Source: Pseudomonadota bacterium
GTDB lineage: Bacteria > Pseudomonadota > Alphaproteobacteria > Sphingomonadales > Sphingomonadaceae
DNA length: 25,517 bases
Assembly (NCBI GenBank): GCA_023433445.1
Contig: JAEZCS010000089.1
Coordinates: 1 to 25,517, forward strand
Reading direction: 5' to 3'
The notes beneath the pieces were generated by a model, which did not search any database, had not been told where the DNA came from, and saw only the letters and a program-made list of their open reading frames with translations. This document shows positions 8,044-13,947 of the stretch, in pieces. Numbering within the stretch: position 1 is the stretch's first letter; each line of letters opens with the position of its first letter. The position numbers were made by a program, and so were the translations under genes.

Positions 8044-8078
8044 CCTGAGCGCTTACGCGGCAAGCCAAAGACCTAGAG

Positions 8079-8104
8079 CGGAGGGTTTCGCGAAAAGCCC
8101 TCCG
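8079..8104. terminator. Hairpin between convergent P450 and AraC genes
   Basis: The 7-bp arms CGGAGGG (8079-8085) and CCCTCCG (8098-8104) enclose a 12-base loop that itself contains the short palindrome TTTCGCGAAA. It lies in the 70-bp gap between converging genes, so it probably acts as a bidirectional terminator. There is no clear T-tract on either side, so strength is uncertain. Confidence 0.6.
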
Positions 8105-8113
8105 CCGCCATCC

Positions 8114-9025
8114 TCATCTATGGTGATCGGTCAGCGCCATCGACGCGGCTGACCGCTGCCGATATTCGCGCGGCGACAAACCTGTTGCCCGGCGAAAGGC
8201 GCGGGCAAAGCTGTTGCCATGGGCAAACCCCGCATGCTCGGCCACGTGCTTCATTGGCACATCGCCACGCGCCAGCAGCAGCTTCGACTGCTCGATCCGG
8301 TACGTTTCGATATAGTCTGAAATGGTCTTGCCGGTGAGAGCCAGGAACTGTCGGTGCAGATGCCGAGTGCTGATCCCGCACAGGGCCGCAAGTTCAGAGA
8401 CGCTGGGGACGGGCGCGCCTGCCTCTATCCGCTCGCGGATACGGCGAAATTGCCAGGGCGCCAGGCGGCTGGCCGTCGCCGCGCCCGCTGCCTGATGGAA
8501 CACGCGGCCCAATTCTATCCGAACGAGCTGGAACAAAGCCTGCATGGCCTCAGCCGACCGGTCGAGCGGATTGATCAATTCACGATGGGCCAGCCGCATC
8601 AGGCTACGCAGCGCATCATTGCGAATATTCAGCAAGCCTTGCAGGAATGGCAGTGAAGGTTCGCCAGTGCCAATGATCGCCGCGCCGTGCGGCTCATCAA
8701 AAAGGCACCGGATCACACGGATCTGTCTGCCTTCCGACCTCCCGCCAATCGCGACGCCGGGATGACGCACGAATAATGCTCCCATGAAACAGCGGCGGTC
8801 GGGGTCTATATCCGGGAAATAGGCCGATGCGTCAGCAGCCATCGGCGGCAGCGACATTTCCAGCATCAATTGCTGTTGCGTCTGCTCGAAACTCACCATG
8901 TCGGGCCAATGCCATTCCACCAGCTCGAACCGGCCGCCCGATACCGGGCAGCTTTCGATCACCGTGGCGGTGAAGTCGATATCGTCCATGCTCGTGGCCA
9001 CCCCTATCGCATCAACGCGCGCCAT
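8114..9025 (-). CDS. AraC-family transcriptional regulator (distal of a tandem pair)
   Basis: A 303-residue protein with a C-terminal AraC/XylS DNA-binding domain (about 190-292): first helix-turn-helix 'SVSELAALCGISTRHLHRQF', second 'PMKHVAEHAGFAHGNSFARAF' and the family signature 'ATGLSPREYR'. The first 180 residues match no domain I can name and are presumably the effector or dimerisation part. The start at 9025 overlaps the end of the upstream AraC gene by 22 bp. An in-frame ATG at 8989 (residue 13), with AGGGG about 10 bases ahead of it, is an alternative that removes the overlap. It converges on the P450 operon and is co-oriented with a second AraC gene, so both probably control the surrounding catabolic operons (inference from position). 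Confidence 0.88.
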   Translation of the reverse strand: MARVDAIGVATSMDDIDFTATVIESCPVSGGRFELVEWHWPDMVSFEQTQQQLMLEMSLPPMAADASAYFPDIDPDRRCFMGALFVRHPGVAIGGRSEGRQIRVIRCLFDEPHGAAIIGTGEPSLPFLQGLLNIRNDALRSLMRLAHRELINPLDRSAEAMQALFQLVRIELGRVFHQAAGAATASRLAPWQFRRIRERIEAGAPVPSVSELAALCGISTRHLHRQFLALTGKTISDYIETYRIEQSKLLLARGDVPMKHVAEHAGFAHGNSFARAFRRATGLSPREYRQRSAASMALTDHHR

Positions 9026-9873
9026 GCGCCGGGGGGACGCCCCGTCTCGCGCCGGAACGCGGCGGTGAAGGATGGCGCACCGGCATAGCCCAATGTCCGC
9101 GCGATTTCCTCGATTGATCCCTTGTCCTCGGTCAACATCGCTTTCGCCCGATCGATCCTGCGGCGTCGGATCGCCGCGCCTGGGCTGATCCCCGTGCTAT
9201 GGTGGAAACAGCGGATGAAATGATCCCGGCTGATCCCGCATCGCTCCGCCATGGCATCGATCGACGGGGCAGGGCCGGGTGCGTCGATCATCGCCAGCGC
9301 GATGCGCAGCGCCCGCGCGGAAAGCCCGCCACGCCGCCGACCCGCGCGCTCGGCTGCCTGGGTAAGGAACCGCCGCAGGTCCAGCAGGATCAGCCTCACC
9401 AGTGCCTCGCCGACATCGGCGCTGTCATCGCCCGGATTCTCGACCTCTGCCGCCAGCCGCAACATGGCCTCCTCGATCGGCGGCGCGTGCATGTCGAAAC
9501 AGGCGCTGAGCGTCGCATCATCGAAATGGATATCCGCCAATGCCGGCGCGATCCGTTCGTCCTCAAACCGGATGCGGATGGTATCGAACGCGCCTTGCGC
9601 CACATGAAACTCCATCGGCACGCCAGCGGGGCGCAGCGCCAGCGCCCCCATGCGCGCGAACGGCCGGCGTGGGTCGCCTGCCTTGCGCCCCTCCGACCCG
9701 GTCAGCAGCCGCGACAGGCCGAGCATCAGGACCGACTGCGGCTCGACCATCTGCACCGTCTCTTCCCGCACTTCGGGATAGGCGCAAATTTCGACGACGG
9801 CGCCATCCAGTTGGACCGACCGTCGCACGATATCGGCGCTTTCCCGCGCCAGCCGGATTGAAATGGCATCCAT
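9004..9873 (-). CDS. AraC-family transcriptional regulator (proximal of a tandem pair, divergent from mutase operon)
   Basis: A 289-residue regulator with a C-terminal AraC double helix-turn-helix (about 190-288): 'SIDAMAERCGISRDHFIRCF' and 'SIEEIARTLGYAGAPSFTAAFRRETGRPPGAW'. The N-terminal 180 residues are not recognised with confidence. Outside the DNA-binding domain it shows little obvious similarity to its neighbour, so the pair are probably not a recent duplication. The ATG at 9873 has no strong ribosome site. It is divergent from the mutase operon, with a 125-bp shared upstream region that holds two ATCATGC direct repeats. That makes it the best candidate activator of the mutase operon (inference). 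Confidence 0.88.
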   Translation of the reverse strand: MDAISIRLARESADIVRRSVQLDGAVVEICAYPEVREETVQMVEPQSVLMLGLSRLLTGSEGRKAGDPRRPFARMGALALRPAGVPMEFHVAQGAFDTIRIRFEDERIAPALADIHFDDATLSACFDMHAPPIEEAMLRLAAEVENPGDDSADVGEALVRLILLDLRRFLTQAAERAGRRRGGLSARALRIALAMIDAPGPAPSIDAMAERCGISRDHFIRCFHHSTGISPGAAIRRRRIDRAKAMLTEDKGSIEEIARTLGYAGAPSFTAAFRRETGRPPGAWRALMR

Positions 9874-9909
9874 GGTCGACGCTTATCACGGATCGCCAAA
9901 TATTACGAG

Positions 9910-9927
9910 ATCATGCGACAATCATGC
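9910..9927 (+). promoter_or_regulatory. Heptamer direct repeat in the AraC/mutase divergent promoter region
   Basis: ATCATGC is at 9910-9916 and again at 9921-9927, an exact repeat with an 11-bp period (7 bp plus a 4-bp gap). AraC-family regulators bind directly repeated half-sites, and the adjacent divergent gene encodes one. The same geometry is seen upstream of the ferredoxin-P450 operon with a different heptamer. A loose TTGAGC (9947-9952) followed after 18 bp by TAGCAA could be a promoter for the mutase operon. Both are pattern-based proposals. Confidence 0.35.
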
Positions 9928-9983
9928 CTCACCACTCTTGTGGACCTTGAGCCTGCCCGCAGCCACCGCATAGCAATATGGTC

Positions 9984-9989
9984 AAGGAG
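9984..9989 (+). promoter_or_regulatory. Ribosome binding site fixing the mutase large-subunit start
   Basis: AAGGAG nine bases before the ATG at 9999 decides this start over the in-frame ATG at 9978, which the AAGGAG would otherwise lie inside. By contrast, no such site precedes the downstream in-frame ATG at 10278. Confidence 0.6.
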
Positions 9990-9998
9990 AGTGTCTGT

Positions 9999-10226
9999 AT
10001 GAATCGCCCGACCGGACCCATCACGCCCGTTACCGACCCGATTGCGCAGGAAGAAGCGCGTTGGCAGCAGGAAACGCGTGGCCCCGCTATCGAGGGCCGC
10101 ACCGAACGTCGCGACCCTTTCGTGACGCAGGCGCTCAAATGGCCGATCAAGCCGCTCTACACGCCCGCCGATCTCGACGCGATCGGCTTTGATTATCAGG
10201 CGGATTTGGGCTTCCCCGGCGAATAA
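9999..10226 (+). CDS. N-terminal fragment of the acyl-CoA mutase large subunit
   Basis: A 75-residue ORF with a good ribosome site. Its second half, 'WPIKPLYTPADLDAIGFDYQADLGFPGE', is the conserved N-terminal arm of methylmalonyl-CoA mutase-type large subunits, which in the family wraps round the partner subunit and leads into the TIM barrel. The first 45 residues are low-complexity and charged, like the variable leader of HcmA-type proteins. By itself it lacks any catalytic domain. It ends in TAA where relatives have Tyr. See the whole-locus entry for alternatives. Confidence 0.7.
   Translation: MNRPTGPITPVTDPIAQEEARWQQETRGPAIEGRTERRDPFVTQALKWPIKPLYTPADLDAIGFDYQADLGFPGE
10224..10226 (+). 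other. In-frame TAA inside the mutase coding sequence
   Basis: This stop is flanked on both sides, in the same frame, by conserved mutase sequence. The 51 bases between it and the next ATG (10278) still encode family-like residues. A single T or C to A change of a TAT/TAC Tyr codon explains it. TAA is not used for selenocysteine (TGA) or pyrrolysine (TAG), so known recoding does not account for it. Confidence 0.85.
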
Positions 10227-10277
10227 CCCTACACCCGCTCGACCCGACCGAACGGCCATCGCACCGACTTCTGGACG

Positions 10278-11720
10278 ATGACCCAGGTTACCGGCTTCGG
10301 CAAGGGAGAGGATTGGGCGAAGCGCGCGCGTTACATGCTGGATCAGGGGCTGTCCGGCCTGATCCTTGAATATGACCTCGCCACCACCAACGGCTATGAC
10401 AGCGACGATCCGATCGTCGAAGGCGAAGTCGGCCGGGCAGGCATGGCGCTCGACAGCCTGGAGGATCTGGAGAAAGCCTTCGATCTTCCCTTCGACAAGC
10501 TCAAATATCTGATGAGCGTCTGCAACGCCCCGCAGCCGGTCAACCTCGCCATGATCATCGCCGCGCTGGAAAAGAAGGGCGTCGATCCCAAGGATTTCGT
10601 CCTTCACATCGTGAACGGCATCCTGATCGAATATACCTGCGTCGGCCGCTACATATATCCCCCTGAACATGGATTGCGGATCGCCACCGACTGCATCGAA
10701 TATATCATCCGTAATCACCCCAATTGGGCGCCGATTTCGATCATCTCTGCCCAGTTGCAGCCCGCCAAGGCGAACCCGGTTCAGGAGATCGCCTATTCGC
10801 TCGCCATCGCCTGCGCCTATATCGACGCGGTGCTGGAACGCGGCCTCGATATCGACACGGTCGCGCCGTACATCAATCACTTCGTCGTCAATGTGGACAT
10901 GGATTTCTTCGAGGGCGTCTGCAAGCTGCGCGCCTTCCGCAAATGCTGGGCGCGGCTGATGAAGGAGCGCTACGGCGCGTCGAAGCCCGAGGCGCTCAAG
11001 ATCCGCATGATGACCTCACCCACCACGATCGCGCTCACGCTGCAACAGCCGCTCAACAACATCGCGCGGCTGGGCATCATGGCGACCGCCTGCGCGCTCG
11101 GCGGAGCGGGGGAGGCGATGACCACGCCGCTCTATGACGAAGCCCACGCGCTCCCAGCCGAAAACGCCATCCGTGTCGGCGCGGCGATCCAGCATATCGT
11201 CGCCCACGAAACGGGCGTCGCCGAGACGATCGATCCACTCGCGGGCTCCTATTATGTCGAAACCCTGACCAAGCAGATGGAAGACGCCGCCTTCGCGGAG
11301 ATGGAGAAGGTCTTCGCCATGGGCGGCGCGCTCAAAGCCATCGAGACCGGCTATATCCAGCGCGCGCTCGGCCGCGAACAATATGAGCGCAACAAGGACA
11401 TTGAGGAAGGCCGCCGCAAATGGGTCGGCGTCAACCACCTCACCCGCGAGGATGAGGCGCGCGAGATCGAAATCTTCCGCCTCGACGAAGCGATGGAGGA
11501 GGAGCAGATCCGCAAGGTTCGCGATCTACGCGCCCGCCGCGACCAGCCCGCCGTCGATGCCGCGTTGGAAAAGGTGCGCGAAGCCGCCCGCACCGGCGCG
11601 AACATGGTCCCGCCCTGCCTGGAGGCGGTGAAGCTCTACGCCACGCATGGCGAAATCTGCAACGCGATGCGCGACGTCTTCGGCGTCCACAGCGCCGACA
11701 GCCAGCTGATGGGAATCTGA
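10278..11720 (+). CDS. Methylmalonyl-CoA mutase-family large subunit, main ORF with divergent active site
   Basis: This ORF (480 residues from the ATG) holds most of the substrate-binding TIM barrel of a B12-dependent acyl-CoA mutase and has no B12 domain of its own; that is the next gene. Family landmarks are 'GYDSDDPIVEGEVGRAGMA' (39-57), 'ILIEYTCVGRYIYPPE' (115-130), 'FFEGVCKLRAFRKCWARLMKERYG' and 'IDPLAGSYYVE'. Aligned without gaps by eye to Propionibacterium MCM, Tyr89, Gln197, Arg207, Tyr243 and His244 correspond to Val4, Val112, Val122, Ala158 and Gln159; the spacings 108, 10 and 37 are identical. The residues that bind the methylmalonyl carboxylate and the thioester are thus replaced. 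I infer a rearrangement of an apolar branched acyl-CoA. The ATG at 10278 lacks a ribosome site and is probably not the original start. Confidence 0.85.
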   Translation: MTQVTGFGKGEDWAKRARYMLDQGLSGLILEYDLATTNGYDSDDPIVEGEVGRAGMALDSLEDLEKAFDLPFDKLKYLMSVCNAPQPVNLAMIIAALEKKGVDPKDFVLHIVNGILIEYTCVGRYIYPPEHGLRIATDCIEYIIRNHPNWAPISIISAQLQPAKANPVQEIAYSLAIACAYIDAVLERGLDIDTVAPYINHFVVNVDMDFFEGVCKLRAFRKCWARLMKERYGASKPEALKIRMMTSPTTIALTLQQPLNNIARLGIMATACALGGAGEAMTTPLYDEAHALPAENAIRVGAAIQHIVAHETGVAETIDPLAGSYYVETLTKQMEDAAFAEMEKVFAMGGALKAIETGYIQRALGREQYERNKDIEEGRRKWVGVNHLTREDEAREIEIFRLDEAMEEEQIRKVRDLRARRDQPAVDAALEKVREAARTGANMVPPCLEAVKLYATHGEICNAMRDVFGVHSADSQLMGI

Positions 11721-11725
11721 CCAGC

Positions 11726-12151
11726 ATGACCACATTCAAGCGCCCCTTGCGCGTCCTGCTCGCCAAGCTTGGCATGGATACGCACACCGTCGGCGTCACC
11801 GTCATCGGCCACGCCCTGCGCGAAGCGGGGATGGAGGTGATCTTCACCGGCCTCAAGCAGACCCCCGAAATGGTCTGCGCCGCCGCGGTGCAGGAGGATG
11901 TGGACGTCGTCGGCATTTCAACCCTCTCCGCCGGTCACACCCGCAGCCTGCCCAAGCTCGCCCGGCTGCTCCGTGAAGCAGGCGCGGGCGACAAGCTGCT
12001 CGTCGCGGGTGGCGTCATTCCCGAAGAGGACAAGCCGATCCTTGAGGAAGCAGGCGTAGATCGCATCTTCACCATGGGTTCCGACACGCGCGACATCGTC
12101 GCCTATCTCGAAAGCTGGTGGGCACAGCGACTGGCGGAGGACGCCGCCTGA
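11726..12151 (+). CDS. B12-binding small subunit of acyl-CoA mutase
   Basis: A 141-residue cobalamin-binding domain. The base-off/His-on motif is 'KLGMDTHTVG' with D18, H20 and G23, where H20 would be the lower axial cobalt ligand. It is followed by the 'ISTLSAGH' strand-loop (64-71) and 'AGGVIPEED' (94-102), which hold the nucleotide tail in this family. It should carry adenosylcobalamin and complete the active site of the large subunit encoded 5 bp upstream. The layout (separate large and small subunits, then a MeaB-type GTPase) is that of isobutyryl-, pivalyl- and 2-hydroxyisobutyryl-CoA mutases, not of the one-chain McmA. Its stop shares a base with the next ATG (TGATG). All B12 motifs are intact, unlike the large subunit gene. 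Confidence 0.93.
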   Translation: MTTFKRPLRVLLAKLGMDTHTVGVTVIGHALREAGMEVIFTGLKQTPEMVCAAAVQEDVDVVGISTLSAGHTRSLPKLARLLREAGAGDKLLVAGGVIPEEDKPILEEAGVDRIFTMGSDTRDIVAYLESWWAQRLAEDAA

Positions 12152-13113
12152 TGATGCAGGACGCGGCGGAGGTTGCAAGCCGCCTTCTTGCCGGGGAAGT
12201 CGGGGCAGGCGCGCGCGCCATCCGTTGGCTGGATGATCGTGATCCGCGTGGCCCGCAACTGCTTGGCCTCATCTACGCCAGCACGGGCCGTGCCCAGATA
12301 GTGGGCGTCACCGGCCCGCCCGGCGCTGGCAAGTCCACCCTCACCGACGCGCTCGTCACGGAATGGCGAAAGCGCGGCCAGCGCGTTGCCGTCATTGCGG
12401 TCGATCCGTCCAGCCCCTTTACCGGCGGCGCAATCCTGGGCGACCGCGTCCGCATGAGCCGTCACGCGCTTGATCCTGGCGTCTTCATTCGCTCGCTCGG
12501 CACGCGGGGGCAGGCGGGCGGCCTGTCCCGCTCCACCCATGACGCATGCCTCGTCTTCGATGCCATGGGCTATGACGTCATCCTGGTCGAAACCGTAGGC
12601 GTGGGCCAGGATGAGATCGACGTCGTGAACCTGGCCCACACGACCGTCATCGTCGCGGTGCCCGGCCTTGGCGATGAGATCCAGGCAGTCAAAGCAGGCC
12701 TTATGGAGGCAGGCGACATCTTCGTCGTCAATAAAGCCGACAGGGATGGCTATGACGCCACCCATCGGCAGATGGAACTGATGCTGCACCTTCGCGCGCA
12801 AACCGTCGTCGATCAGCGCTGGGACGTGCCTCTGCTGCGTGCCGTCGCCGCAAAGGGGGAGGGGGCCGACGCCATCGTCGATGCCATTGCCGCCCACCGC
12901 GCCTATCTGGACGAACATGGGGATTTCATTGGCCGCAGCCGCCTGCGAGCCCGCGAACAGGTGCTTTCGCTGGTGCGCGACGCGCTCGCTGCCCGCGCCA
13001 TCAGCATCAGCGGCGACGCCATCTTGGAACGTGTCGAAGCGCGGCAGATTGATCCCTACGCTGCGGCGGAACAGATTATCACCACCCTTTCTGGAAAGAG
13101 CGCAGCAGCATGA
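12151..13113 (+). CDS. MeaB/ArgK-type GTPase chaperone of the acyl-CoA mutase
   Basis: A 320-residue G3E-family GTPase that protects and reloads B12 mutases, gating adenosylcobalamin entry and expelling damaged cofactor. Visible motifs are the Walker A 'GPPGAGKS' (55-62), the 'DPSSPFTGGAILGDR' switch segment (85-99), 'ETVGVGQDE' (147-155) and the guanine-specificity 'NKAD' (194-197). The length fits MeaB. The start at 12151 was chosen because it overlaps the small-subunit stop by one base; the second codon is also ATG, so a start at 12154 is possible. It overlaps the EthD gene by 4 bp. Its presence says the mutase was a working B12 enzyme until recently, or still is. Confidence 0.94.
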   Translation: MMQDAAEVASRLLAGEVGAGARAIRWLDDRDPRGPQLLGLIYASTGRAQIVGVTGPPGAGKSTLTDALVTEWRKRGQRVAVIAVDPSSPFTGGAILGDRVRMSRHALDPGVFIRSLGTRGQAGGLSRSTHDACLVFDAMGYDVILVETVGVGQDEIDVVNLAHTTVIVAVPGLGDEIQAVKAGLMEAGDIFVVNKADRDGYDATHRQMELMLHLRAQTVVDQRWDVPLLRAVAAKGEGADAIVDAIAAHRAYLDEHGDFIGRSRLRAREQVLSLVRDALAARAISISGDAILERVEARQIDPYAAAEQIITTLSGKSAAA

Positions 13114-13724
13114 CCAAATCCATCTGCGCCCTGGCGCACAAGCCGGGCAGCACCCGCGAAGACTTCCAGCTCTACTATGAAGATCATCATGTCCCGCTGG
13201 CGGTCGGCTACTTTCCCTTTTCGGCCTATGCCCGCAATCATGTCGTCGGCACGCAGTCCTTCGACTGGGACACCATCAGCGAATTCTGGGCCGACGACAT
13301 AGCCGCGGCCGCCGCGCTGATGGCGGGGCCAGTAGGTGAAATCATGGCCGCCGATGAAGAACGCTTCATGGATCGATCGGTGATTGCCTCCGCCGGTGTG
13401 GAGGAGTTGATCCTTTCTTCGGGCCCGCGCGCGGGGGAGGATGGACAGCGCACCGCGTTACTGATTCAGGACAGCGCCAAAAATGTGGATTTGCGTTCCG
13501 TAGCGATGGATTGGGCACGCAGCCTCGCCAATGACCTGTCGGGCGTCTCCATCGATTTCACCACCAACTGGACCGAACGGGCCTTTCCCGCAAAAGCTGT
13601 GCTGTGGCTGCCTGGAACGCAGCAACCCAGCACCCCGCAAGGGCTTTTGGTCCAAAAGCTGCTGGTCCGCCGTGCTGAAACGCCCGCATCAAAGCTGATC
13701 GGCGCACGCTCCATTCCATTGTGA
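13110..13724 (+). CDS. EthD-domain protein, last gene of the mutase operon
   Basis: A 204-residue protein. The first 100 residues resemble the EthD dimeric alpha/beta-barrel domain: 'CALAHKPGSTREDFQLYYEDHHVPLAVGYFPF', with the conserved His region at 26-27 and later 'SEFWADDIAAAAALM'. The second half ('RTALLIQDSAKNVDLRS...') may be a degenerate second ferredoxin-like repeat. EthD proteins are found next to P450s and other oxygenases in ether and steroid degradation; their reaction is generally unproven. Its start overlaps the MeaB stop (ATGA), which ties it to the mutase. A direct role in handling the mutase substrate or product is inference. It ends within an inverted repeat that may be an operator for the next gene. 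Confidence 0.8.
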   Translation: MTKSICALAHKPGSTREDFQLYYEDHHVPLAVGYFPFSAYARNHVVGTQSFDWDTISEFWADDIAAAAALMAGPVGEIMAADEERFMDRSVIASAGVEELILSSGPRAGEDGQRTALLIQDSAKNVDLRSVAMDWARSLANDLSGVSIDFTTNWTERAFPAKAVLWLPGTQQPSTPQGLLVQKLLVRRAETPASKLIGARSIPL

Positions 13725-13767
13725 GCGTTCACTCACTGTTGGGAATATGCAACAGCGTAGACATAAT
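13721..13767 (+). promoter_or_regulatory. Inverted repeat and candidate promoter upstream of the TonB-dependent receptor gene
   Basis: GTGAG (13721-13725) and CTCAC (13732-13736) form an inverted repeat with a 6-bp centre that overlaps the EthD stop codon. Three bases later TTGGGA (13739-13744) and CATAAT (13762-13767) are 17 bp apart, a plausible -35/-10 pair for the receptor gene, leaving a leader of about 175 bases. The repeat resembles a TetR- or GntR-type operator. No such regulator is encoded in the window. Confidence 0.35.
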
Positions 13768-13947
13768 CGTCAAATGATACGCAGATCGCAACTGACGGCT
13801 TGAGAAATGCGATAATTGCGACTAACGGAGCCGTATCGGACATGTTTCTTCATGTTCGGGCTCAGCAGGCGCTTTTTCCGGTGTAAAGCGCGCCGATAAC
13901 GATAACAGCCGCGCTGCTGACGAAGAACAATTGTGTTGGGAGGATCT

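Larger units (their letters stand above)
9999..11720 (+). pseudogene. Acyl-CoA mutase large subunit gene interrupted by one in-frame stop (whole locus)
   Basis: Reading from 9999 in one frame gives 75 codons, a TAA at 10224-10226, then 497 further sense codons to the TGA at 11720. The total of about 573 positions matches the roughly 560-residue large subunits of isobutyryl- and 2-hydroxyisobutyryl-CoA mutases. Both sides of the stop match the family: 'LGFPGE' before it, and 'PYTRSTRPNGHRTDFWTM' after it, where relatives have 'GxYPFTRG...RxxWTMRQ'. The stop therefore replaces a conserved Tyr codon by a single base change, with no frame shift or other damage. The locus is a very young pseudogene, a gene expressed as two pieces or by readthrough, or a sequence error; the sequence alone cannot choose. 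Confidence 0.75.

Noticed and set aside
10224..10226. Selenocysteine or pyrrolysine recoding at the internal stop
   Set aside because: The codon is TAA, not TGA or TAG, and the aligned family residue is Tyr.
9903..10880. Long minus-strand open frame across the mutase N-terminus
   Set aside because: It spans the promoter region and the mutase coding strand and has no recognisable domain. It is not a rival explanation for the stop at 10224.
9999..11720. Frameshift as the cause of the split mutase gene
   Set aside because: Both halves are in the same frame (10278 minus 9999 is a multiple of 3) and family residues run continuously up to and after the stop, so it is a nonsense codon.
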